Below are positions 44,728 through 55,500 of a stretch of DNA of 64,000 bases, in pieces. The notes beneath the pieces are model-generated. The model was not told the DNA's origin, searched no databases, and saw nothing but the letters and a program-made list of their open reading frames with translations. Made by a program: the position numbers and the translations under genes. How positions within the stretch are numbered: the first letter of the stretch is position 1; each line of letters opens with the position of its first letter. This stretch comes from Roridomyces roridus (lineage: Eukaryota; Basidiomycota; Agaricomycetes; Agaricales; Mycenaceae), in NCBI GenBank assembly GCA_029378245.1, contig JARKIF010000056.1:1-64000 (forward strand), in the 5' to 3' direction.

Positions 44728-46200
44728 ATGAATCAGATATTTCACTCGTCCCGATAAATCATAAGGCAGGTCCCCCTGTCTCCTTTCCTTTATCGAGGAC
44801 GAACACGGTCGCTCGTGGAGATGCCTCTCTTCGTTTGGATCAACTACTGCTTTCTGAATGTACGTCGACCAAGTCTTGCCTGCAAGCCGTCTGACTGCGC
44901 AGCGGCGGTACGCACCAGGTGCGTTCTCGAGGGCCAAGCACAGGCCCCCAAACCGGAGAGTACTCAGAGCGTGCGTCAGACCATCGACTGAGCAGCCACA
45001 GAGTCTCTGGCATGTGAGTCGACATTGCTCCCCTGTCCTGCCACACACCCGGAGACCTTCGCCCATGCCCGAAAATTTTCCCGAGTGCGTATCCCTCACT
45101 CCTTCACGCGCGGCTTTTTTTGGCTAGCTATTAGACAGTGGCAGCACCAAAGTCCATCGCTGCAACGACTCCATGAGGGAAAGTGATCCCTGCGGGGCCG
45201 AAGTGCGTGAATGCACATCCCGTAGGTCGCCGTCTGCCAGAATCATTGCTGCTCGATGAGATGAGACGACCTGGTCCACCGCAAGTGCGACATTTTAGAC
45301 CTCCGGAAAATACGAGGACTCCCGAGGAGTGGCACTCGACTCGATTCGCCCGTTCAGAGATTTTCTGTTACTGCCAAGTTATTGCCGCGAAACTTCTGGT
45401 CTGCGTTGCTATTAAATAAATGGCGGCTCTCACTACGAAGTGTGCAACTTACATCCACCACATACAGGCAAGCGAGGAGTCGATGACATCGATGGGCGGC
45501 TCGGAGTCAATTCACTGGCACCAGCGCGCGTCCCAAGGGCAACGTTTCCACGAGATCTGATCCTAGCGCCATAGGAGTGAGCAGATGGTGCAAAAGATTG
45601 GAGCGGCAAGGAAGCACCTGCGATTGAGTTTGGTGAGTCTGGACTCTGTTAACAGAATCGGTGTGTCGTTGACGAAGTGAAAAGGCGGGGTACTGCGCTA
45701 CGTTGCCAATGTCTGATCTCCAGATTCCAATCCTGACGGCATTCACAAGACAATAAGCTCGTCTTCCAGGGGGCGGAGAACTGCGAAATCCGCATCAGGT
45801 TACGGAGAAGCTCCCAGTCTGACAAAAAACAAGAATCTGAACCGCCTTCAAGGTCGCGAATCCAGAATCTAGGGCCGCCAATTGTATCAGAACCATTAAT
45901 ATTTGTTCGCCGTGCTCTGGGTTCAAAGAAGAGTAAGTTAGGACAAAAGGCATGTCATTCACAGCACCGCCGGGAATAGATGCACGAAACTAAAACTCAA
46001 GGCCGTCGGAAAGGGACTCGTGGAACTTGAAGGAAAGAAGAAGAAGAAGATCAAGGAATACAAAGACTTGACTGGCGTTGCGACGTACCAGATCTTCTGG
46101 CGGTAAGTATGGCACATGGAACAAAGAGAAATCAATTCATCGCTAAGACGGCGGATGCAAGTTTGTGGGTCCATGCCATGACAGCTGCGCTAAACTTGGC
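44728..46200 (+). pseudogene. D2: decayed inverted copy of the D1 region
   Basis: It aligns with the minus strand of 30842-32491. Relative to D1 it has a one-base deletion in the FIEDEH segment (about 44795), an in-frame TGA before MYVDQVLPASRL (about 44856), a lost splice donor (CGATGAG for CGGTGAG, about 45259) after IIAAR, and no counterpart of the intact last exon. Conserved pieces include the start-like MRESDPCGAEVRECTS (45173), RVPRATFPRDLILAP and KKIKEYKDLTGVAT (about 46030-46075). It is probably non-coding now. Confidence 0.5.
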
Positions 46201-46358
46201 CCGTTCATTGTTGTTTTGAGGGAGTAACTTTGTACTGCGAATCTTAGTCACTGACTGGCAAGTTCTGACGTCCAGACAAGTCCCTTTTTCTTATCTCTCT
46301 GCGTGGTTACCGATTCGTTTCGCAAGCTTGAACTTTGGCTCGTATTGTACTCTCGAGG

Positions 46359-46366
46359 TATATAAA
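46359..46366 (+). promoter_or_regulatory. TATA box of C4
   Basis: TATATAAA lies 78 bases before the ATG of C4, in the same relative place as the TATA box of C2. Confidence 0.6.
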
Positions 46367-46443
46367 GGGTCTGCACTATTGGTCTCAATCCAACAAATCG
46401 CAAACGAAACTTCACTCACAAGCCTTCATCCACTTTATACTCC

Positions 46444-46959
46444 ATGACGCACTCCGAATCCGTCAAGACTCTCGTTGAGCAGGCTGTTGAAACAGCCGCT
46501 GGTATACTCGAAGCGCTGGCGAAGTACCAGGAAGTGCTTTCCGACCAGGAAAAAGAGTAGATCATGGAAATTTACACCCAGTATGTCTGATGTTGAAGCA
46601 GTCGGCACCGTGCTAACTAACGCGATGACCAACAGTCTCCAAGAATCCATCCAGACCACCCAGAATGAATACGCGGCGCAGGGCTCGTTGACGAAAGCAG
46701 TCAACTACTTTCAGAGCCAGAAGAGCATGGATGATTTGAAAGCAGAAGCCGAGGCTGGGTATGCAAAAGTGCAGGTAGGATTTCGGGCCGGGTTTGGCCA
46801 CTCGAGGCGATTTTAGAACGCTCATTCCACGTTTTATAGCGCATTGTAGAGATGAGAAGATTGGCCAGTGCCGTCTTCATGCGCCAGAACGAAGAGAATA
46901 CAGATGGGATGACGCTGTTCGACGGGTCGACAGGTCATTTGCTGAAGGCTGAGGCGTGA
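46444..46959 (+). pseudogene. C4: small helical protein with premature stop
   Basis: It is a member of the C2/C3 family. The ATG at 46444 opens MTHSESVKTLVEQAVETAAG and the helical ILEALAKYQEVLSDQEKE, followed directly by TAG (46558-46560) and then IMEIYT up to the conserved intron. Beyond the stop the remaining exons stay open and family-like: LQESIQTTQNEYAAQGSL, YFQSQKSMDDLKAEAEAGYA, MRRLASAVFMRQNEEN, with a final TGA at 46957-46959. Either a young pseudogene, a 38-residue peptide gene or a base error. It has no intact K gene nearby, but a K relic lies at 47.4 kb. Confidence 0.6.
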
Positions 46960-47407
46960 GGAGTCGGAGGCGGAGGCAAGGCGGAGGCTGGGTCTCCCGA
47001 CGTACGTGGCGACGGCTTCAATTAGTGCAGTGTAGCTTTTCTGTTTCATAAAATCAAGGCATGGAAAATAGGAGAGGAGATGGCCCGCCCATGAAAAGAA
47101 GAGTCGAGCGATACGACTTGGACTTCTTCACGTCATCGAGCTCGCGATTCGGTCGCAGGTCCGGTCTTAGGCGTTTAGAATTTAGCCCTGGACAAACTCT
47201 GTGACACGTGGACTATATCGAGTGCTTTCCACCTGACCGTTGACACGCGCAAAGACGAGCGTGGAGTGGAGGCGTCTTTCAAGCTGTGGTTGTAAAGAAG
47301 GGTGTAATCAGTGGCAGTGCTTTACGCATCACAGACCTTAGGTAAGTAATGCAGCCGCGCCCTTCTCCGTACTAAGTACATAGTCAAAACGCCGCGCCGC
47401 AAATCCC
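46960..47407. other. Intergenic stretch, no supported gene
   Basis: This stretch lies between C4 and the kinase relic. No frame with recognisable content was seen. Confidence 0.35.
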
Positions 47408-47520
47408 AGTGTAAAGTGTCTTCTGACCACGTTTTCCAGACAATATACATACACGGCAAATGGATCGCATAGCTCGCCCTTGTTCTTGACAAGTTCTTGA
47501 ACTCGAATATGCTGTCGTCG
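47408..47520 (-). pseudogene. K relic: fragment of a FunK1-like kinase
   Basis: The minus strand reads KGELCDPFAVYVYCLENVV then RRHFT, matching DELCDPFAVDVYCLGNV and RRHFTE of K3. Flanking DNA does not continue the kinase on either side. It lies between C4 and the BTB gene, so a K gene once stood next to C4 as well. Confidence 0.6.
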
Positions 47521-47609
47521 TCGAATAAACTCGTCGTCGTGGCCAACGCCACCGGCGGTTACATACGCTTACTGTTTGAAACTCGATTTCCTCCCACTCG
47601 ACCATCACC

Positions 47610-48575
47610 ATGTCCCCCTCAGAGCGTGCTCCGAGTCCCTTTGCCGCCGACCCTGCACCCGATGCTTGGCCCCGCGATCTCATCCTGAGGTCATCCGACG
47701 ACGTCGAGTTCTATGTGCACAAGGCCGTACTCGTTCTCAGCAGCGAGACTGGTGCTTTCCGTGACATCGCTGTGCCAGCATTGCCAGCGTCCACAACCGC
47801 AGCCACCGATGCCCCGCCTGATCTACCGGTGATCCAAGTAAAGGAGTCGAGCCTGGTTCTCTACCGCCTCCTGCTACTTTGTTACCCAAAACGGAGGGGT
47901 TTTATTACTGGCGACGTGCTCGAGCACATCCACCTCATCTATCGAGCCGCTCATAGCCACGGAATGGAGGGCATCTGCGAGCTTCTCCGCTCGAACCTCT
48001 TTGCAAGGATTTCTGACGAACCGTATCGTGTATACTCTCTCGCCTGCAGCCTTGGGCTCCCCGAGACAGCCAGAGCCGCAGCGACAGAAACGCTCAAGGG
48101 CCCCAACTTGCTATTGTCGGGCGAATACGAGATTTTCGAATTTACACTCGTCACCGGCTCACACCTCATAGCGCTCAATCGTTTTCGCACCCAGTGTGCC
48201 GATGCCGCTTGCATAGCCGTGGACAACCATGGTGTTATTGTCAATCTGGAGGGAGAAGACCATTACTGGTGGTCCTCGAAAGGCCACTCGCGTGGCTGTG
48301 GGGCAATGGTGACCGGTGCGGGAACAGATAAAGTCTGGAGACCGGCCATCTGGTTTCAGGACTATATCGCGCGAGTTCGCGACGCTGTGCGCAAAACTCC
48401 CTGCCGTGAGGCCGCTGCCACCGCGCTGATGGACTACACTGCCTGCTTTTCGCTCATCGGCGGATGCTCCCTGTGCAACGCAGACGCCCCGAAACAGCTA
48501 GTCCGACTAGCAAACAAACTGGTGCCAGATGTAGACGCCCAGATCCGTTTTATTGTCAATCACTACCGCTTTTAA
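47610..48575 (+). CDS. BTB/POZ domain protein
   Basis: A single exon of 321 residues runs from the ATG at 47610 to TAA 48573-48575. The BTB fold begins at about residue 19 with PRDLILRSSDDVEFYVHKAVLVL, followed by SSETGAFRDIAVP, a hydrophobic strand PVIQVKESSLVLYRLLLL and helices LEHIHLIYRAAHSHGMEGI. The second half carries Cys, His and Trp residues (EDHYWWSSKGHSRGCGAM) without a known domain. Such BTB proteins are numerous in agaricomycetes and may serve as cullin-3 adaptors or transcriptional regulators. It looks intact. Confidence 0.82.
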   Translation: MSPSERAPSPFAADPAPDAWPRDLILRSSDDVEFYVHKAVLVLSSETGAFRDIAVPALPASTTAATDAPPDLPVIQVKESSLVLYRLLLLCYPKRRGFITGDVLEHIHLIYRAAHSHGMEGICELLRSNLFARISDEPYRVYSLACSLGLPETARAAATETLKGPNLLLSGEYEIFEFTLVTGSHLIALNRFRTQCADAACIAVDNHGVIVNLEGEDHYWWSSKGHSRGCGAMVTGAGTDKVWRPAIWFQDYIARVRDAVRKTPCREAAATALMDYTACFSLIGGCSLCNADAPKQLVRLANKLVPDVDAQIRFIVNHYRF

Positions 48576-49242
48576 TGTTGAAGCTGGTCACTTGTATCCT
48601 GTACGGTCTTTCATTCGACGCATTGTCAATGTATTTTATGTACTCAGAAACAAAAAATACTTCTCGACCCCGCTAGCGCCATGTCGACACTTGTAAAACG
48701 AACACAGTAACTGGCCACCTTCTCTTTTGTTCGGCGATATGCACATTCTTCACGAGAGTTTCCAAGGGTCGACTGACACCCTGCAGCTGGAAGAGGTACG
48801 TGGGAGGATCACTCTGATCATTGATGCAAAGTTGCAAACCATCACTGCCGCTGATGGTCTCCGATTTTGCTCCGATTCTGAATCGTCTCCGCCGAAGAAT
48901 CCGAGTCAGATAGCAGCGCCCACAACGGGAGATATTGGACGGTACAAGCCCCTACATCGAGCAAGCATCAACCTCATGATCTGCACGCCCGCATTCCAAT
49001 CTTCTGGGAGCGACTCCAAAGCGACTCGGCGATGTAATTATCCAATTGTCGTAAGTTCGCGGTGGGATGGGACCGCTGAGCCTTTGAATCCACTCTCTCA
49101 ACCAGGCCCCCATTCGAACGACATTGTGAAAGCCTGGAATGCGGCACAGAAGTACTCGACAAACAACTTTCAAAGTTTCTCTACGATTGGCATTGTCCCG
49201 GGCTTCCGCGGCGGCGCCCGAGTTTGAAATTCGGCGGGCTTT
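48576..49242. other. Intergenic stretch with an unsupported frame
   Basis: An open frame from about 48739 to 49227 (+) has no recognisable content and no copy elsewhere in the window. It is probably the upstream region of GMC3. Confidence 0.35.
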
Positions 49243-49248
49243 TATAAA
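49243..49248 (+). promoter_or_regulatory. TATA box of GMC3
   Basis: TATAAA lies 61 bases before the GMC3 ATG (49304). Confidence 0.6.
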
Positions 49249-49303
49249 TCACACCCTCAGTACTTAATTCGCTTGCGGTCTTATGGTGGTTGACAACCCT
49301 CCC

Positions 49304-51834
49304 ATGTTGCGACTCTCACTCATCCGAGCGATATACCTTGCGTTCTTACTTCCGTTGATCGAGTCGGCGGTATACACGGCACCGGAGCAAATCTCGGACC
49401 GCAGCTACGATTTTGTCGTTGTGGGAGGTTAGTGAAATCCCGTTTCATCTGCCGTCTCCTGATTTACGCGTGCCCATTCTGTTTTCAGCTGGAACTGTCA
49501 GTACTCTTGTTCTATCCAAACCCTCTATTCGAGTCCAATAATAGGCTGGTTCTGTCGTGGCGTCTCGGCTTTCCGAGATCTCGACTGTACGCGTACTTGT
49601 CATTGAGGCTGGCTTGGCGTACGTTCTATCTTGCGTGCTCACCAAATTTGATCGAAAACCTCGAATTAGCGACAACGGTACTGGATCTGATGTCCTCCAC
49701 GTCCCGTTCCTCGCCGGGCAAGCAAGTGGAACTGTCTACGACTGGAGTACGATTTTCAGACTGCATTGACTGTGCTGAGACCTGAATATTCAATTTCCAA
49801 GACTACACAACGGTACCCCAGGTGTGCCCAGAGTTCATTCTCGTCCCTTTCCGCTGATTTCCCTACAGTCTGGCCTAGATGGGCGCCAGATTCAAATCCC
49901 TCGTGGGTTCGTCGTTGGTGGTAGCAGTAACTTGAGTACGGTGCATACTCGTTCATCATCATCTATTATCTCAACAAATTATTGCAGACAATTTGGTCTA
50001 CGCGCGCGGCCCAAGCGAAGACTTTGACCGAGTGGCCACTGTGTCCGGCGATGAAGGCTGGTCGTGGAAGAACATGCAAAAATACATATTTATCGTGAGC
50101 TTCCTTTTCTCAATCTGGCCGGATAAAGTTACGTCGGTTTTTGTTCAGAACGAGCGTCATGTCCCGCCTTGGAACAACCGCTGCGAGTGGGGTGAATGGA
50201 ACCCTGCAGTCCACGGAAACGGCCCGCTTCTCACCAGCCTCACCGCAATGCCATCCGAACTCGACGCGCGTGTCCTCCAGGCATCAGCAGAGCTGGGCGA
50301 CAAGTTCCCATTCAACATCGATTTCAATGGTGGAGATGGTCTCGGCGTAGGCAAGTAAACTTGTTGTGACTGCCTTGGTGTCTATACTGAGCACTTTCAG
50401 GGTGGGTCCAGAGCACCGTCGGAAACGCTGAGCGCAGCAGTGGATCGACGGCCTTCCTCGACCCTGCAGTCAGCTCTCGCCCAAATCTCGACCTGCTGCT
50501 GATGACGCATGTCACGCGGTTGAAACCGACGACGAAAGACGGAAAGGACTTCCGTCAGGTGGAAGTCTCTCAAGGACCGAACGGTAGGACACTTTTCGTT
50601 CTTCTTTACAGATACTAAACGAGTACCTAGCTCAAAATTTTACGTTCACAGCGACTTCCGAAGGTACACGACAGCGTCCCACAAGCCCAGTCACTGACTC
50701 AAACAGTTATACTCTGTGATGGTGCTTTTGGCACACCACAGATCCTCCAGCTCTCCGGCATCGGTCCTAAAGCCGTCCTTCAGGCCGCTGGAGTCCCACA
50801 GCTCGTCGACCTTCCCGCGGTCGGTGCCAACCTCCAGGACCAAGCGCTCTTCTTCCTCCAATGGGCCGTCAACGGATCGACGCTCAATGGCTTCCTCAAT
50901 GATCCCGCGCAAATCGAAGCTGCTCTTGTCGAGTATGCAGTAAATAAGACCGGGATTGCGGCGAGTTCGGTCCTATTCAACACCTTGGCATTCTTGCGGC
51001 TCCCGGAATCCAGCCCGCTGCTCAAAAGTGGTGATCCGGCTGCGGGGCCTCATTCTGGGCATTTCCAGTACTCTTTCTTGGTACGCCTTCTTGGTGGTGT
51101 ACTCCCAAACAAGCTAAGATTCGAGGTAGAACGCTTTCTTGGCCAATCCTGGCCAGGTCGGGCCCACGACGGGAGATTATATCTCCGTTTCTGTGCTCGT
51201 CCAATCCCCCACATCTTGTAAGTTCCAAATCCGTTCATTTCCGAGTGCCCCTAAACCGTATCTCATAATAGCGGGAACCGTGCAAATCGTCTCCAACTCG
51301 GCATTTGACCACCCGAACATTGACCCCGCGTACTACCAGACCTCTTTCGACATTCAAACCGCCATCCAAGCGGTCCACACGCTTCAAGACACGATCCTCT
51401 CCGCCTCGGCCTGGGACGGGTACCTCTTGGAGCCATTCGAAGCGACGGCACAGCTGAAGACGGATGCCGCGATCGAGGCGTATATACGGCAGTCTGCGGT
51501 GACGTTAAAGCATCCCATGTCCTCGGCACGGATTTCCGAGAACGACAGCGACGGCGTCGTCGGTGGCGATCTGACTGTCCACGGTGTCACGGGCCTGAGA
51601 GTTGTGGACGCTTCCGTCCTGGTGAGCTTCGAGCTCTTTGCTGTTTCTAAACAGCTGCCTTGACCTTGTTCCGACAGCCTTTCGCTACCGCCGGATTCCC
51701 GCAGGCGCAAGTCTACATCATCGCGGAGCGTGCAGCGGACCTGATCAAGGCGAAGATGCAGACCTGTGCGTTTGAATCCCGCTTACACTCATTCAAATCA
51801 CTGATTCTATGTAAAAGGTACAGCGCAAACCTAA
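49304..51834 (+). CDS. GMC3: secreted GMC-family FAD oxidoreductase
   Basis: It opens with a signal peptide ([20 protein letters not shown]). [10 protein letters not shown], an 8-base microexon (49489-49496) and [12 protein letters not shown] together give the FAD motif GAGTAG. Then [88 protein letters not shown] and [18 protein letters not shown]. The stop is TAA 51832-51834 if a last intron is removed. There are ten or more introns. The signal peptide points to an extracellular alcohol or sugar oxidase/dehydrogenase. As in GMC1 and GMC2, the second catalytic His position is occupied by Phe (GFPQ). It is tail-to-tail with K5. Confidence 0.82.
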
Positions 51835-52015
51835 CGGCGCATTTTATCGAGTTCTCATCCCCGTTTAACAGCGCATTCTCTCGTTTTGTGATGTTAGCCT
51901 ACACGATCGATACAACTTCTACTATTGCGAAATTACAATTGAGTTCAGGGTTCAATGAAGAGTCCAATGAGTGGAATAGTAGGTAGAACGAGAGGACAAG
52001 GCAGACAAGCGCGTG

Positions 52016-53425
52016 TTAAGACGTCTGTTTAGCGGGGATTCCCCGGGCCATAAACTGAAGCTGACGAGACCAATGGGGAATGAACCTGGATATACGACTG
52101 GCAGTTCCTTCATCCGCCAGCGCGTAGCGAGAGCGGAGTGTCCACCAACTCTACCCGGCTTTGATTTCTGAGAATCTGCGAGCGACTGTATCCATGTTGG
52201 CCCGCTTGCTGGGGTCCTCCTTCGTCATGTCGGCGACTAGGCCTTCCATGAACTGAAAGCCACGCTTCTTTTTCCAAGGAAGCCGAAGATCTGCCTATAG
52301 AATGTGAATAGAACTGAAAATCATAAGGCAATGAGATATACCTGCTTGTCTCCCTGTTAAAAGTGAGAATAAAACTCGAACTGCATAAAAAACAAACTAA
52401 CTCCGTGAAATATCTTCTGACAAGATTTCCCAGGCAAAACACGTCGACGGCAAAAGGATCGCAGTCTTCATCCTTGTTTTGGGACTCGGGCACTCCACGG
52501 GTTCCCCCATAACCAGGAACCATGAGAGGAAGACCCGTGGAAGGATCATGCACCCCGGACAGGTCGAAGTCGATCAGGTAGTATTTGACCGGGTGTTCCA
52601 GTCGATTCCGAAACCGAGCGGCGCGAGCAAGGTCTCTGGTCCGTGAAGGCCGCCACGGATGAACTTGATCTACAAGTAGAGGAGAGGCGTCCATCAAGAT
52701 GTTGTTGAACTTGATATCCCTCCGCAAAGTCTCAGCCAGATAATGAAAGACCCGGTAGCCGTACCCATGCCAGATATGGTTGTTGTGCATAAATTGTACG
52801 CCCTACATGGACCTCAAGTTAGCTTTGGACGTGGTGAGATGAGATGAGGAGCGCCCACTTCGATTATCTGAGCAAAAAAGTCCACAGCTTCCCCAATCGT
52901 GGCGAAGGAGACCAAGTCACAATGAGGAAGAGCTTTGGGTCATCTGGGACGGGGAGGATCTCGATCAACGGTACACAGTGGTTCTTGGGTTTCGAAGCAA
53001 GCGGGTCTGAAGAAAATCGTCGAAAGACCTGTGGCTCATTCAAGACCGAAGCTTCCACGATCGGCTCGCACTTCTTGATTAAAACGAGGGAGTCATCCGT
53101 TGTCCGCGTGGTGTCCGCGATGACGCTGAACTGGGATTCATGAGCACTCGAGCATGAAGGTCAGCAGGACTTGTACCGCCGGGCTGACATCGTCTCCACG
53201 CGCGATACCGCCTGGTTTACCATGGGCAACTCGATCTGGGGAGTATCTGGGGCGCAACTTGTATCCGGATTCCTCCAGCCACGAGTAGTGGTCGCACCAG
53301 AACATCTCCAGTTGGGGTAGTAAACCTTGTTGCAAACGTTCTTCTGCCTGGCGAAGGAATCGATCCACCTGAGTTGGCTGGCCATTCAAGAAAGAGAGGG
53401 TTGGAATCTCGAGGGCAGAAGTCAT
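52016..53425 (-). pseudogene. K5: broken FunK1-like protein kinase
   Basis: The ATG at 53425 opens MTSALEIPTLSFLNGQ. Kept parts: EMFWCDHYSWLEESGYKL, SLVLIKKCEPIVEA, HGD + IKFNNILMDASP, YLIDFDLSGVHDPSTG, GYGGTRGVPESQNKDED, FVEDV-type F-helix region CDPFAVDVFCLGN, then FQFMEGLVADMTKEDPSKR. Lesions: a deletion of roughly 20 bases removes the hinge MPFYYxW after LFLIV and shifts the frame (about 52920), and TAG replaces a Leu codon in KAG-stop-SWW (about 52157). The C-terminal TAA is at 52016-52018. It is probably non-functional. Confidence 0.7.
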
Positions 53426-53630
53426 GGACGAGATAGTGAGAGGGCGGTGTGTGGGCCATGGTTATTATTTAAATAAGGTCGGCGACTTGATGGTTGTGGA
53501 CAAGAAGAATAAAGACGATCACATCAACACTGGACGGATATGTATTTAAAAAAACCAATATAATGGCTGGTATCAAGAACAAGTAAGGTACTTGTAGCCA
53601 ACGATGTGTAAGTACAGGCAGGCAAGGCGT

Positions 53631-54995
53631 CAAGGCGTCGGAATCGCAGGGATTCTCCGTACTGTATAGCAAAGCTGGCGCGACCAATGCGGAGCGAACT
53701 TGAGAATCCGTGCAACTGGATATTCGTCTGCTGGTGCACAACGCGAGCGAAGCTTCCACCCGCTGAACCTGCCTTGATCTCAGAAAATCTCCGTACGACC
53801 TCGTCTATTTTCGGTCGCTTGACAGGATCTTCGTTCACCATAGCGTTGACAAGTCCGCTCATGAACTCGAAACCCCGCTGTTCCTTCGTGAAGAGGCGCC
53901 CTTCTCCCTGGTCAACGGTAAGTGGACCGCCGGCGCTCGGAAGGTTGAAACCCACCTCAGTGAAGTGTCTTCTGACCACGTTTCCCAGACAGTATACATC
54001 CACGGCAAATGGATCGCATAGCTTGTCCTTCTTGTTAAACTCGGGCACTCCGCGGGTACCTCCGTATCCAGGTATATTACGGGGAGGGCCCTTGGACGGA
54101 TCATGGACCCCCGAGAGGTCAAAGTCAATAAGATGGTAGCTGACCGGATGCCGAAGACGAGTTCGAAAGCGACTGGAACGAGTGAGATCGCGGGTCATCG
54201 ATCATCCTTGGTCTCCACGGATTGACAGGCTCTACAAAGAGAGGAGAGGCGTCCATTAGAATGTTGTTAGATTTGAGGTCCCTGGAAAGCATTAGGTAGG
54301 TACGAGAAGACTGTCCGCGAACATACCCATGCCAGACTTGACTTTTGTGCATGAAATCCACGCCCTGGGTACTTCAGTCAGCTCGCATGGCCAATATCAA
54401 AATCATGACCTACTTCGAAGATTTCCGAGATGAATTCCACGGCCTCCCCAATGGTCGAGAAAGGAACCAGGTGCCACCCGTAGTGGAATGGCATGACGAT
54501 GAGCGCTAATTTTGGGTCATCAGGGACGGAGAGTATCTCGACCATCCGTATACAGCGATTTTTCGCGTCTGATGCAAGAAGCTCTGAGGAAAATCTGCGG
54601 AATATCTGATCTTCGTGGAACACTGGAATGTCGCTCGGGTCTGGCTCGCACTTCTTGATAAGGACAAGTGAGCCGTCCGATATCCGAGTGGCATCCGCAA
54701 GGAAAGGAAACTGGCATTCAGATGAGCAAGACGAAATTCGACAATGAGGCACTCTCACCGCCGGCTCGATATCATCATCAGATTTGCAGCCACCTTCTTT
54801 CCATGAGGCAATCCAGTTCGGGGAGTATCTAGGTCGTAGCAAGTATCCGCGGTCTTTCAGCCATGCGTAGTGGTCGCGCCAAAACAATTTGTTGTCGGCC
54901 AGAATCCCCAGCTCCCTCCGCTCGTCCGGAGTGATGCGCCGCTGTGCAAAAAGCGCGGGCTGCGACGCACAGAGCCCATCGGAGGAGGCCATCAT
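53631..54995 (-). pseudogene. K6: broken FunK1-like protein kinase
   Basis: It starts MMASSDGLCASQ (ATG 54995) and is closest to K3. Motifs: NKLFWRDHYAWLKDRGYLL, SLVLIKKCEPDPSDI, EILSVPDDPKLALIVMPF, VWHG + DLKSNNILMDASP, YHLIDFDLSGVHDPSKGP, GYGGTRGVPEF and the tail RRIPAIPTP (TGA 53631-53633). Two frame breaks are seen: a seven-base insertion (ATCGATG-type) between NPWRPRM and TRDLTRS (about 54196-54205), and a one-base deletion after SEIKAG (about 53758). It is head-to-head with GMC2, 505 bases apart. Confidence 0.7.
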
Positions 54996-55500
54996 AGCGA
55001 AGATGCGGGAATGGGCGTGGATCTCATATTTTACCCTTCTATTAGCACAAGGCACAATTTTTTCATGACGACCTTGGAGACAATAACGGCCTTGTTTTTG
55101 TCTAGTATCATCTTGGAGGTGAGGGGAGAGAATGAGAGAACGGAGCCGCGCATCAACATTCCTGGATCCGGACGTTCCAGGTCTGATGATGGCGACGGAA
55201 TTTCATGTGCTGTTCCGCTCCTCGGCAAATTGAAACTCAGCAGCGGGGGCCGGTTGGCTCAATGGGCGCGGGAGCGGGCGAGCTTTGATCATGAGCCGGA
55301 CTTTCGATGGGAACACCTATCCGATCTGATCAATGCTTTATGCTCCTGCATTCCAACATCTTTTGAATCGACTCGGACTTGTTTGCGATGCCGCATTGTC
55401 GTTTTGCGGCGAATGGTTTCGTGCCAATTGACGGCAGGGCGGTCCCCATTTCTTCTTAAACCCGAGCTGTACTCGAACTCCGCCCATACTACCATTGAAC
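54996..55500. other. Divergent intergenic region K6/GMC2
   Basis: 505 bases between two outward-pointing starts. It corresponds in position to the GMC1/K4 gap. No supported gene. Confidence 0.4.

Noticed and set aside
49304..51834. GMC2-like short start lacking a signal peptide for GMC3
   Set aside because: The upstream ATG at 49304 gives a good signal peptide, lies 61 bases after a TATA box and is in frame with the FAD motif through the microexon.
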